Assembly: GCF_000499385.1 (NCBI RefSeq)
Contig: NW_013654410.1
Span: forward strand, 30,001-94,000
Origin: Eimeria necatrix
Taxonomy: Eukaryota > Apicomplexa > Conoidasida > Eucoccidiorida > Eimeriidae
Reading direction: 5' to 3'
DNA length: 64,000 nucleotides
Shown piece by piece: positions 1 to 10,354 of the stretch (position 1 is its first letter; every line of letters begins with the position of its first letter). Position numbers and translations under genes: made by a program. The notes beneath the pieces are model-generated. The model had not been told where the DNA came from. It saw only the letters and a program-made list of their open reading frames with translations, and made no database searches.

Positions 1-922
1 CCTCGCAGGCGAGCAGCACCGACGCAGCAGCTGCTGCTGCAGCCGTTGCAGCTGCTGCTGCAGTAGTAGCAGCAAGAAGCATTGACAAAAGGGCACTCAG
101 CAGAGGGGCCCCCGCAGCAGCTTTTTCAGTTTTGCCCCCACCCCCCCGCAGCCGCAGATCTCGCCTGCTGCCGCATGCAGGGGCCCACTGGGGGGCCCCA
201 GAGGCCCCCTCGAGGGGCCCCCCTCCGGGGGCCCCCAGGCCCTCCTTGCCGAGGCTGGCAGTACCCTTCCAGTCCTCGTCGGACGACAGCTCGTATTCGC
301 TTGAGCAGCAGCAGCAGGAGCAGCAGCAGCAGCAGCGGCAGCAGCAGCAGCGGCAGCAGCAGCAGCAAGCAAAGGAGGACGAAAGCGCTTATAGTGATTA
401 CTCGGGGGACACCGCCGGGGCTGAGTCCCGAGATGAGGAGCAGGAGCGGCGGCAGCAGCAGCAGTTGGCGCTGCAGCGGCAGCAGCTGCAGCAGCAGCAG
501 CTGCAGCAGCAGCAACTGCAGCTGCAGCAGCAGCAACTGCAGCAGCAGCAACTGCAGCTGCAGCAGCAGCAGCTGCAGCAGCAGCAACTGCAGCAGCAGC
601 AAAGGCAGCACCAGGGAACTGAGGCCGTTGAGGCTTATGCAGACCTTGCAGGGTCCAGCCCTCGACAGCCTGCTAGGGATATTTCTGCTGCTGCTAGTAG
701 CGAGCAGCCCAGGGCATTGATCTCAACAATAACTGCAGCAGCAGCAATGGCAACGGCAGCAGCAGCTGCTGCTGCTGCTGCCGTCAGTGGGGACAATGTG
801 CAGCAAACGGAATCCCTGGAAGGAGCCCAAGGGAGTGTAGAGTCTGTCATTGAAGAAACTCGGGCCGTTGCTGAGCCCCAGGGCGTAGCTGATGCTGCTG
901 CACCAAGCAATAACAGCAGCAG

Positions 923-963
<41 letters not shown>

Positions 964-1115
964 GCAATCGGAGGAAGTCTCGAGAGGCAGCTGATGCGGG
1001 CCCTCAGGCTGCTTCGATCAATTTGCTTGACAACCCGCTGCGGCGCAGCTCAGCACATCTGGAGCAGCACGAGGCGTCTCTTCCTGCTGCTGCTGCAGCA
1101 AGTGACTGGACCGAC

Positions 1116-1153
<38 letters not shown>

Positions 1154-2128
1154 TGAATCTGCAGCAGCAGACGCAGAGCCACCGCTGGACCCCGCAGGCG
1201 ACTGGAGAGAAAATGATGACAGCAACGACTTCGACGGACAAGGCGAGCCGTGGCTGCCGGAGAGCGAGGCGCTGGTGCAGCAGCAGGAGCCGGAAGAGCA
1301 GCAGCAGCAGCAGCAGCAAGAGCAGCAGCAAGAGCAGCAGCACGAGCAGCAGCCCCGAGAGGAGCTTGAAACGCAAAGGAAGAAAACACAAATGACAGAC
1401 GCAGCAGTCTCAACCACTCCCGATAACAGGAGAGCTTCCGAGACAACGGCGCTGGTTCCCGTGTCAGTGCCAGGGGGCCCTTCAGCTGCTGCTGCTGCTG
1501 CTGCTGCAGAGGCATCAGCAGCAGCAGCAGACGCAGCAGAAGCCCCAGCGGTCGCGGCGGCTTCCGCCGCCGCCGCTGCTGCCGCAGCAACTCCGCAGGC
1601 GCATGCGCCCGGAGCGCTTGGGTTGGCAGCGGCTGCAGCGGGAGCAGCAGCAGCAGCAGCTGCTGCTGCTGCTGCTTCGCCGGTGCGCAGCGTGCAGCGC
1701 GGCATCCAGACCTCCCCCGAGCGGAGCCGGCGGAGGGGGGCCCCCCGCGGCCGCGGGGGGGCCCCCAAAAGGAAAAGGGTACTGCCGCGCACGCAGCTCG
1801 ACCGCAGCGCCGTGCCTGCTGCAGCAGCAACGCCGCTGCGGCGGTACCCGCAGCGGACGCGGCTGCGGCCGCTGCTGGGGTGGATGGGCGAAAGAATAGA
1901 CTATGACTGGAGAGGAATGGTGGAAGTGGTTCGCTGCAGCAACATTTTGGACATTTTCATTCAAACTGGAGACGTGGGGGCCCTCCCTGACGGGGCCCTT
2001 GCTTCTGCAGACCCCAAGAAGCTGCTGAGGAAGATGGTGCTGCAGCAGCAAGTGGCGCTGCCGCCCGCTGCGGAGGCTGCAGCGGCCGCAGCAGCAGCCC
2101 CCGCGCTCGAGGACCCGCGGCTCCAGCT

Positions 2129-2170
<42 letters not shown>

Positions 2171-2687
2171 ACAAAAGACGCGGAAGCACACCACGGACGG
2201 CCGGAAGAGAAAAAGTAGCAGAACTTCTCTCGGATCCGCGGGCGGGGGGGATCTTTCCCTGCGGCTGTCTCGGAAGCAGCAGCAGCAGCAGCAAGAGAAC
2301 TCCAGGGAAAGGGGGTTAAGTCTCAAGAGAGGCAGAAAAAGACTTCATAAGAGCAGCAGCCACAGAGAGAAGCATGCGCTGGGCAAAGAAAGACACCACA
2401 GAAGACCAACTCGGATCGCAGCACAAGAGAAAGAAGGGCGCACTCAGCACGAGCAGCAGCCCCGCAGCAGCAGCAGCCGCAGAAGCAGCAGCAGCGATTT
2501 GAAGTGGCCAGCCGCGACTGCAGCAGAAAGCGCCAGCTCCCCTTTGCAGCACTCTGGGGCTGATGATGCATGCAGTGGAGCTGAAGAGAAAAATGCCTCC
2601 ACAGATGAGGGTGTCTTGGCTCCGGATGCAAACGGCAGTGAGTGCGAGTGCTGTTCAGCCTAGTTTCCTCAGTTAGCAGCAACGCCT

Positions 2688-2722
<35 letters not shown>

Positions 2723-4153
2723 ACAGCAGCAGCAGCAACAGCAGCAGCAGCAACAGCAACGGCACCAGCAGCACCAGCAGCAGCGACAGCAGCAGCAGCA
2801 CCAGCAGCAACAGCAACAGCAGCAGCAGCAACGGCAACAGCAGCACCAGCACCAGCAGCAGCGACAGCAGCAGCAGCACCAGCAGCAACAGCAACAGCAA
2901 CAGCAGCAACGACAACGGCAGCAGTGGTAGTGGTAGTTGTAGAAGTATTCGAGATGGGCACATTAGGACCACAGGGTGACCACTGGTCTTGTGTATATGC
3001 TTCCATTCTCGTTGTGCTGCAGAAACCCTCATAAGACAAGAAGAAGCAACGTGGCGGGGAATTGGTCCAAGTGACGCCATGCAGGTGGGCTTGCATGCGC
3101 AGGCGCAGAATATATAGAAAGCAAAGAAATATGCATGCATTTGCATATGTAGTTGAATACATTCAAGTTTTTTTTTAAATGTAAATGGATGCTTATCTGC
3201 CACGCTTTTCCGAGTTTCAGTCCTATGTCTTCACGCACATGCACAAGAAGCATACTATTGCCATTCATAATATTTGAACCAAGTTGATATGTGGAAACAT
3301 GCATTTCTGCCCTTGTGTGTTCCTTGCCATGGCATCTTTTCCACCTGCATGCCTATTTAATGCATTTATAAGTGAATGTTATGGTTAATGAATAAGTATT
3401 TCATTTACTTGGAAGCTTTTTCTGGGTTTGCAGCACTGGCTTTGGGAGCCTTTGGAGGTATCAGTGGCTCACGTGCTGTGCGTGTTGGCTGTTGGGAGTT
3501 ATGAATCTGTTCGTAAATAGACTTCGTGAAACCCTTTTTCTTTGTCTAGATAGACAATCTATTTCTTTTTCTGTTTTGGTTTTGCTGCAGCTTGCTGTCA
3601 TCCGCCAAGGCCGCCGGCTCGTGTCCTGTAAGCTGCGGCTGAAGGCAGGCTTTGTGAAGGGCCCCGACAATGCACAGAAAAAGGAAATAGTGAGACTCGG
3701 CTTGCTGCTGCTGCTGCTTTGAAGCGCTTGTGGAGTGCGCTGCTGCTGCTGCCTCTACGGCAGCGTGTCTTGCTGCATCTCCCACTAGCTGTTTGCTCTA
3801 TCTTGTGCCTTGTTTTGGTCTTCGCCTCATTCTTTTCTGTCTGGAGTGAGCGTGCATGCATGCAGTTTGGCGTAGTGCTCTCGGGGGGCCCCCTTGTACT
3901 GTCGGTGCACGGGGAGGAGTCAGAGCTGCTTTGTGGGGCTTTCTTTCAAGTTGCCCCGCACGAAGTGTGGAGCCTCAGGAACGACCAAGAGTAAGTCCCA
4001 CTGCAGCTGTTGTCCCGTTGCAGCAGCTGTTGCTGCTGCTGGATTTGCCTCTTTAGTGGCTGTGGCAATAGTTAGTCGCCGTTGCTGCAGCTTTGCTGCA
4101 GATCCTCTTCAGCTGTGCAAAATGTTCAGCAGCAGCAGCACGCGCGAAGATAG
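1..4153 (+). CDS. CENPC: CENP-C-like kinetochore protein (5' end outside window)
   Basis: The reading frame is open from base 3 to the stop at 2663, so the start lies upstream of the window. Most of this part is poly-Gln, poly-Ala and poly-Ser. A basic stretch (about 1740-1800, RGRGGAPKRKR) precedes the diagnostic CENP-C motif at 1839-1904 (RRYPQRTRLRPLLGWMGE, then RIDY), which in the family contacts the CENP-A nucleosome. Small downstream exons encode a cupin barrel, the usual CENP-C dimerisation domain. Exon 3591-3689 (LVSCKLRLKAGFVKGPDNAQ) joins in phase 0 to exon 3866-3990 (FGVVLSGGPLVLSVHGEES, then GAFFQVAPHEVWSLRND). A probable last exon, 4102-4153, ends in TAG. The junction from the large exon into 3591 is unresolved: a strong GTGAGT donor at 2638 has the wrong phase, so another donor or a small extra exon is needed. 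The motif residue usually Tyr-Trp is Gly-Trp here. Role: centromere-kinetochore bridge in the nucleus. Confidence 0.75.
290..620 (+). repeat. CAG/CAA trinucleotide arrays encoding poly-Gln
   Basis: Interrupted CAG runs with CAA and CTG interruptions lie in the frame of the CENP-C-like protein and encode Gln-rich tracts. Because the unit is a triplet, the other frames read poly-Ser or poly-Ala, and the complementary strand reads poly-Leu, poly-Ala or poly-Cys. Long open frames on both strands here are therefore artefacts of the repeat. Confidence 0.95.
730..1680 (+). repeat. Clustered GCA/CAG/AGC arrays (poly-Ala, poly-Ser, poly-Gln)
   Basis: Several separate arrays occur here: Ala tracts at about 732-782, 1080-1150 and 1485-1675, an Asn/Ser tract at about 905-968, and a Gln tract at about 1279-1352. 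All are in frame with the CENP-C-like coding sequence. The same triplet is read in three phases along one protein. Confidence 0.9.
2128..2168 (+). repeat. Uninterrupted CAG run
   Basis: A nearly pure CAG run encodes poly-Gln shortly after the CENP-C motif. A second, shorter run lies at about 2276-2292. Pure runs such as this are the most likely to vary in length between isolates. Confidence 0.9.
2685..2935 (+). repeat. Intronic CAG/CAA/CAC compound repeat with 78-bp higher-order period
   Basis: This array lies after the stop of the large open frame and before the cupin exons, so it is most simply intronic. The triplet array carries CAA, CAC, CGA and CGG interruptions. The interruption pattern around the CGAC landmark at 2784 recurs at 2862, giving a 78-bp period, which points to segmental duplication within the microsatellite. 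Confidence 0.8.
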
Positions 4154-5242
4154 CCTGAGACTTTGTTATTGTGTCTGTCAGCGCAGTTGAATGCACTTCG
4201 ACTTCTTTCTCAGCATTCGTTGTGTATTTGCGTGAGTGCGTGTTGTGCAGGGATGGGGGCTACGCGGAAATCTACCTTGCATGCGTTTTGCTAGATGCCG
4301 CTGAGTGACAACGACACTGGTTGCTGCTGCTGCAGGAGCTGCTGCTGCAGAAGGAACTGCTGCTGCGGCCCCCCCTAGCCGCTGCGTCTGTCTGCCACCA
4401 GTTTTACTTTGGGGCTTTGTTGTGCCTAGGACTTGTTTGCAAGTTACAACAAGTGCATGCATGGACGCAAACGCATGCAAGGGTCGCATGCGCGCGACGA
4501 GGGTGTGGTGCTGCTGCTGCTACGTTTTTGAGCTCAAAATTAGCAGCAAAAGCAGCGCATACTGTTGAGTCGCGTCAATCAATTGTTACTTCGCGTTTTT
4601 AGCGGACACGTCTGCAACTGCACGTAATACATATGTTTGCAAAGAAATACTGCGGCGCATGTGTTTATGTGTGGGAACGAAGTACTGCGCATACGTACAT
4701 GCATAATGTATGTACTTGTACACACACATACGTGTATTTGTTTCTCACAAGCTTCAAAAGGGCGCACAGCACAGAGGCAGATTCGCCCAGCAGTGTCAGC
4801 CGGTGCTGCTATAGGTTTCTGTACAACTACGGGGCATTCCCCCCCTTATCAAAAAAGTCAATAGGGTCACTAGCAGCCTCTGTTTGAGCGCGTGAACGCG
4901 AAGCAGAGACGGCTTTTGCTGCAGCTGTCTTCACCCACTTCCCAGACTCTCGCTGCAGTGGGTTTCCTTCGCTTCACGGAACTTGCGGAATCTCCTTTTC
5001 CGCCATTGTCCTGGGACGGAGAGGTCCACTATCTGTTCGCCAAAGTTTCCTGGCGTGGGCTTGTGCTTGGCACTGTCACAGCATGGTAGCAATACCGGGG
5101 GACGAGGGGAAACGCTGCTGCTGCTGCTGCTGCTGCTGCTGCCCCTGCTGTTCGTGCTGCTGCGATGTGGCCGCTGCTTCAAATGATGGGGCCGGCTGCG
5201 ATAGCGAGGCGTAGTTCAAACACTTGGTTGCAGTGGAGAGGC
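4154..5242. other. Spacer between CENP-C-like gene and ISP gene
   Basis: I see no convincing gene. There are short CTG/CAG arrays, for example at about 4318-4373 and a CTG run at about 5114-5143, and a CA/TG-rich stretch at about 4650-4740. The convergent 3' untranslated regions of the two flanking genes should lie here. Confidence 0.5.
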
Positions 5243-5725
5243 TTAGACCGGCTTGGGCCCGTTAGGCTGCTCCTCCTCCCTGGCCTCCTCCAGGATCTGT
5301 TCAAGAAACCTGACGAAGCAAATGGCGTTGTCTGTGGTGTCGAAGGCCACGGCGATGGCTCGGCCAGAAGTTGAGAGTCTGAAGCCCACAACCTTGGGGT
5401 CTTTGAGCAGCTTTGCGTCGGCTGAGGCCTGGTCCACCGCTGAGGGTCCATAGATCCACGAGTCAATATCTTTGTACGGTATAGGCCTCACCTTCTCCTT
5501 GAAAGATAAAGTCAGGGTTTTCTTCGCTGAGTCCAAAGTCAACCTGCACTCTATCCGCTGGCCATCGGGAAACAGGACCTCCACAGTGTTACCCTCAGTG
5601 TACTTCTGTAGCCATGCTGCGTACACCCGAGGCGGCACATCCTTCAAGCCCGCAAGCGCCAGTTGCTGCAGCGTCACGTTTGCCTTGTCCTCCTCTTCGA
5701 AGCCGCAGCACGCAGAATTCCCCAT
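5243..5725 (-). CDS. IMC sub-compartment protein (ISP family), dually acylated
   Basis: This is a single-exon 160-residue protein. I chose the internal ATG at 5725 over the longer upstream frame because it begins MGNSACCGFEEED. That gives Gly2 for N-myristoylation and adjacent Cys residues for palmitoylation, the targeting signature of ISP proteins of the coccidian inner membrane complex. The body (about residues 35-155) reads as a PH-like fold. Beta strands such as VEVLFPDGQRIECRLTLD and KTLTLSFKEKVRPIPYKDID are followed by DPKVVGFRLSTSGRAIAVAF and a C-terminal amphipathic helix (CFVRFLEQILEEA). Known family role: membrane-anchored proteins that mark apical, central or basal sub-compartments of the inner membrane complex during daughter budding. 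Which ISP paralogue this is cannot be decided. The 49 upstream residues in frame are Cys-rich and look untranslated. Confidence 0.8.
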   Translation of the reverse strand: MGNSACCGFEEEDKANVTLQQLALAGLKDVPPRVYAAWLQKYTEGNTVEVLFPDGQRIECRLTLDSAKKTLTLSFKEKVRPIPYKDIDSWIYGPSAVDQASADAKLLKDPKVVGFRLSTSGRAIAVAFDTTDNAICFVRFLEQILEEAREEEQPNGPKPV

Positions 5726-8700
5726 AGTGCACCAATTTTCCGTGTTTTTAAGGCGGTGTGCGCTGCAGAGGTTGTTGCACTGCGGGCTCGCCGCTTTACA
5801 GGTGCTGCAGAAGGACCCCAGCGCCCAGTGCAGACCGAAGTCTGTGTCACAAAAATTGCGCAGACGGCCCAAAAAGAAGATGTTTGAATGTCAATTGAAC
5901 CGTTATATTGAAAGAAGAAAAGAGAAGACGAAATGTGCAGCAGAAGTCAAGGGCTTATCGGAGCCGTGTCAAGCTGCCTTCGCTGCGGAACTGAAGCAAA
6001 CAATCCTATGCGGCCACTGTATCTCAAACCAAAGAAAGAACGTTTAGAATGAGTTACATCAAGCAATGCTTCCTCTTTGGAACAATTTCAAACTCAAAAC
6101 CGTGAAACCGTCGCGTCCGTCAGCGGACAAAGCCCGTCAGCACCCAGCTGCACTGGAGCCCAGAAGACACTTCAGGATGCACATAAACGAATTTCGCTTT
6201 AATTAATTGAGTCCTACTTTTAATAGGCGACTAATTAATATGACATTGCCTGAATGAAGGCCATATATGCAATGCAACTTCCACTGCGAGTGTCAACGGG
6301 TGGTACAGGAATGGTCTCACTGGTTCTTCTGTCGTGAGCTCTGGATGTTCAGCTGAACAGCATTGATATTTTGAGCCTTTAGCTATCCAGTAGTAATATG
6401 ATACTATCAGCCTTCACAAAACATTGAATTCGGACCTGCACATACCCTATCCACTGCTCTGGGAGTGTGCGGCACCTTGTGGATCAACTGATCTTCATTC
6501 TCAAAGTAGACACCTTCATGAGTCCTTTTTGAAGTACTCGTTTCTCTGCCACTGAAATATCTCAGAGTTTCGTTCAGCTTTAATTTTACTGATTGGCCAC
6601 CGTACTGTCGCCAGGAAACCGGGTCCTTCGCTCACAGTGCAAGCGCCCGGTGAGAGCAGGATAAAAGGCAGTGGACTATGTTTTGCAGTTGTGGAAAGTA
6701 TGCAGTAGCGTAGCATTGTATGAGAAGTAAAGCGTTGAATCAGAGGACGCTGTGTCTACCTCTGGCGATAAATCATTTGACTGGCACTAGTTCCAGTTGT
6801 TGGACGCTGTATGCAGTGACCAGCACGGTGGTGGACACAGCACTGCAACTAAATTAAAATGTTTTCACGTGTAGCCTATTCATGGCGCACATGAAACAGG
6901 ATAAGTGCCTCGAAACGTGTGAACGGCTCTCGGCGTCGCAACAGTGCTGACGCTGCGCCCTGTAATGCTTTGCATATCTGCTAAAAGCAGCACCTGCTCG
7001 TTCACTATTCATCTCAGGATTTCGCACCTCAAATACCTAAAGGTCTTGATCATGGCACATTCATTTGTTTGTGCATTTGTTCCTCAGTCGGTCTGGCAGA
7101 GGCTGTGCATCGAAGCACTCCTATAAGCATCCCGCGAGCATTTGTCTGGCCGCACAGCCTGCAGTTAAACGTCTGCCTAGAAATCCATTCGAAATGCAGC
7201 TACGACCTAGCTGATTGCACAATAGCCAACATCTTGTGTGCTGGGCATAAACTAGTGAAGCAAATGCTGGGTCTCGCAAGTGCTCTTAACTGCATCGCTT
7301 ATCTCTTTCTACCTTGTATATGTGGTCTGCAACTAATAAATGTTTTTCAGCTGCTCCACTCACAATCTCTTAACACAGTGTAGGCACACTGGAGCAGATG
7401 GAAGCTTGCTCTTGCCTCGCGCCGAATGTGAAGTCTTCAATGTAACAAATCGTTTCACTGCAGGCTGTGTATACGTGGATGCTTCTGTATAACGGCTTGA
7501 GTAGCAATCTGGCTTGTCGAGCATGTGTTACTTCGAAACAAATCTTGATTATGATCTCCGTTCAAGTCGATATTTCCTGTTCGCTCACTGCCGGCAGTAA
7601 AGTATGAAGCAGTTGCTTTCCAATTTATTGCACCGCTTGGGCGAAGAGGCACGCAATTCCCCCAATTGCTCAAACTCTTGGTGAAGAGAAAATTGTGTTA
7701 TTTGTGCTGCACAGTAAGTGCGAAATAGCGAATCGCCTTCACGTGCCTCAGAGGCTGCGTCAGCGTTGCAAAAGCAAGCAAAAAAAGAAATTCGCCGACA
7801 CTGTCTCGTCTGTCATAAGGGTCACCTCACTAATAAATCCTGTCACGAGCGCTCTTGCAGGCGTTTACTGTGTGAAAAAAATTGTCAAGGAACGTGCTTA
7901 AATCTTGTTAATTTAATGGCAAGGGCGTGTGATTTTCCAGAGGCTTTGTGACGGGATTCTTGTAGTCCGCAGGTGCTTATGCTGCATGCAATGCATCAAT
8001 GGTTGGAGCAGGCGCTTTATATGATATCTCTGGCATGCGATGCGCTGCACACTGCATTGCAGTGAAGCTCGTTCCAGGTTTCTGCGACGCTTGTCACCTT
8101 TTTCATGCAGCAGAAATGTTTTAATGTGACTTGTAGGGCCGTGAGTGCGAGCTACTTTGGCATCGGTGGTAGGTATAAGTTTATGTCACCTTTTTCATGC
8201 AGCAGAAATGTTTTAATGTGACTTGTAGGGCCGTGAGTGCGAGCTACTTTGGCATCGGTGGTAGGTATAAGTTTATCAGAAGTGCGCAACTCACTGCATT
8301 TGCTTTTGGTTCAGTGAGCGAATTCCGTGCATGATGAACAGTAGAGTTTGGGCCATATCAGCCGTGTATTTTCATTGAATGTAAATGAGCTGCTGGCTTC
8401 TAGTTTGGAGATGTCCAAGTGTTCTGTATATGAGCTTTTTGTTACTGCCAGCCTTTAACTCATTTTGTCGTGCCATTGATACTGTGAACGCCCGTGATAC
8501 GGTCAGAAATGAACTACTGATGTACTGCGGCAATTCTCGACGTGCTAGGTAGCCACTACCTATTACTGGATCTGGCATCACACCCGTCTTCTACCTGGTG
8601 GTCGCAACTCACAGATTCACGCTTGAGTATGACTTGACGCGTCTGCAAGATTTGTTACGCCATTCACGCGAACAAGCAAACACGTTCCTTTAGTGGCGAA

Positions 8701-10354
8701 GACATTTCGGCAGACCAGACACTCTTTCATTTTATCTTGCCAACGGGCACCTGCTGCCTTGCATGAAGTACTCGCTGATACGTGAACTTTGAAGCCTTTT
8801 GCGATGCCATCGCACTTAATTGCTGTAGCTTAGCCGTGAACTATTATGGTCCGCGAAACACTTGATGCTTCACAGGAAATAACGGAAAAGGTGCCCGCAC
8901 TAAAGCCTTGAGCCACTGAGAAGTAGCGGACGTTTGAAAGCTCAAGTATTGTTTGTTAATCGTTGAAATATTCAAGTTTGCTTTTTGCAAGTGTGTTTGA
9001 TGTACGAAAGAGATATGCTTCCATCAGTCTCCGGTTATCAATAACTCCAGGTTTGACCTGTGTATAACTTTGTGTTTAATATTCAAAAGCATGAACTAGG
9101 ATTGCATTTGACATTGGAGTAAGCAAAAACGCAGTTTCGCCTCCTGAAATGTTTGGCGGGAACTATGAATTCAAATAGCAGTAGGCAGGCTCTATGAAAC
9201 TGGCTTCTTGCATACAGGAAGATACACTGCAGAAGGCGCCTTTTGGGAAGCTGACTCCTGCTGCTGTTTAGGGTAGCTTGCTGCAACTAGCAGCCAGTTG
9301 CTACTCTTGGCATCTCTCGTAAAGATGCAATTACTTATAGAGTGCGTGTTTGCATGCGGTGATTTTGAAGCAACTGCTGTGGGCAGTGAGATAGAGTCCA
9401 ACGAATTCCTTCGCTAGTCAAGAGGAAAGGTATGGAGAATGAATGGCTTATCCTTAGCGGCAAGACTGCCGCAGTACAGCTTCTGCTTCGCTTAAGCTTA
9501 TATGCTAAAACACATGTTGTTCTTAAGTATAAACGCGCAACGGCATTGAAGTAGGGAATATTTTGTAACTGTTGAGCTACAGCCACATTGTGCTTCCGTT
9601 GGGCCCTTCCAAATTGTCAAAGCGGCTGTCCGGGTCAAATCATTTGTTTCAACCTCGGTAAAACATATGTATCTTGGGTTGCTACACATCAAGCCCTACG
9701 TTCTAGCCTCTCAGCGCTAAATCCATTTCCCAGAACACCAGCGTCGACCGTGAGCCGCTGTGTTCATCCAGAAACCCCCAAACCCAAACCACGGCAACGC
9801 GTGACCAAATGAGTTGGGATGCATTTGAAGTGAGACTTCTGAATCATCGCAGAAGGCTAGTCGCTTCCAATCAAATTTACGGGATCATTGGGTCTGCGAG
9901 GCCCCACACCAAGCCGAACTGCGTGAGGCTCTGTCGCAGCATGATGAAGCTTGAAGATTCTTAGCCTTTATTTCCTTTATCTGAAAATATCGTACACTAA
10001 TTTCTGCTGTTTCCGCTTTCTACCGCCCTATAGGCCCTCATTCGGGAGCCGGTGACCCATTGCTCAGGCACTGCAAAGCCCCATTTCCTTTTCGATTTTC
10101 TCTCCCCTGTCTTTTTCATATCAGCCTTAATTGCCCATGAACTGCACGTAAGCCACTCAACAGCCCACATCGGGCCTCATGCAGCCCCAGGGAAGGGCTG
10201 ACCTACTCACTTACATCCCTGGTCTTATCGACAGAGTCTTCGCGGCAGCAGGGACCAGCTACCAGCCCATCCAGATCCCCTTTTGCTAAGGGCTAATGTT
10301 CAGGGGATTAGCTTTTAGAGGCTAGAACTCGAAGTTTTATTTCTCGGCCTCGCC
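5726..10354. other. Gene-poor spacer of about 4.6 kb
   Basis: All open frames are short (under about 105 codons), have unremarkable composition and no recognisable motifs. The sequence is less GC-rich than the flanks and lacks the CAG arrays. It must contain the promoters of the ISP gene (left end) and the URB1-like gene (right end). The only distinct structure is the 92-bp tandem duplication at 8093-8276. I found no tRNA, rRNA or snRNA by eye. Confidence 0.5.
8093..8276. repeat. Perfect 92-bp tandem duplication
   Basis: Bases 8093-8184 are repeated without a mismatch at 8185-8276, each copy starting GTCACCTTTTTCATGCAGCA and ending AGGTATAAGTTTAT. The copies are directly adjacent. The unit is not a multiple of three and lies in no supported coding region, so this looks like a recent slip or unequal-exchange event, or an assembly duplication. 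Confidence 0.95.

Noticed and set aside
97..2294. Long poly-Leu, poly-Ala and poly-Cys open frames on the minus strand
   Set aside because: They are reverse-complement readings of the CAG arrays. No non-repeat domain is present, whereas the plus-strand frame contains the CENP-C motif.
2642..3203. Ala/Thr-rich and poly-Leu open frames over the intronic repeat
   Set aside because: They are created by the triplet array, with no conserved content outside it.
9260..9275. Telomere-like TTTAGGG heptamer
   Set aside because: A single copy with no tandem array.
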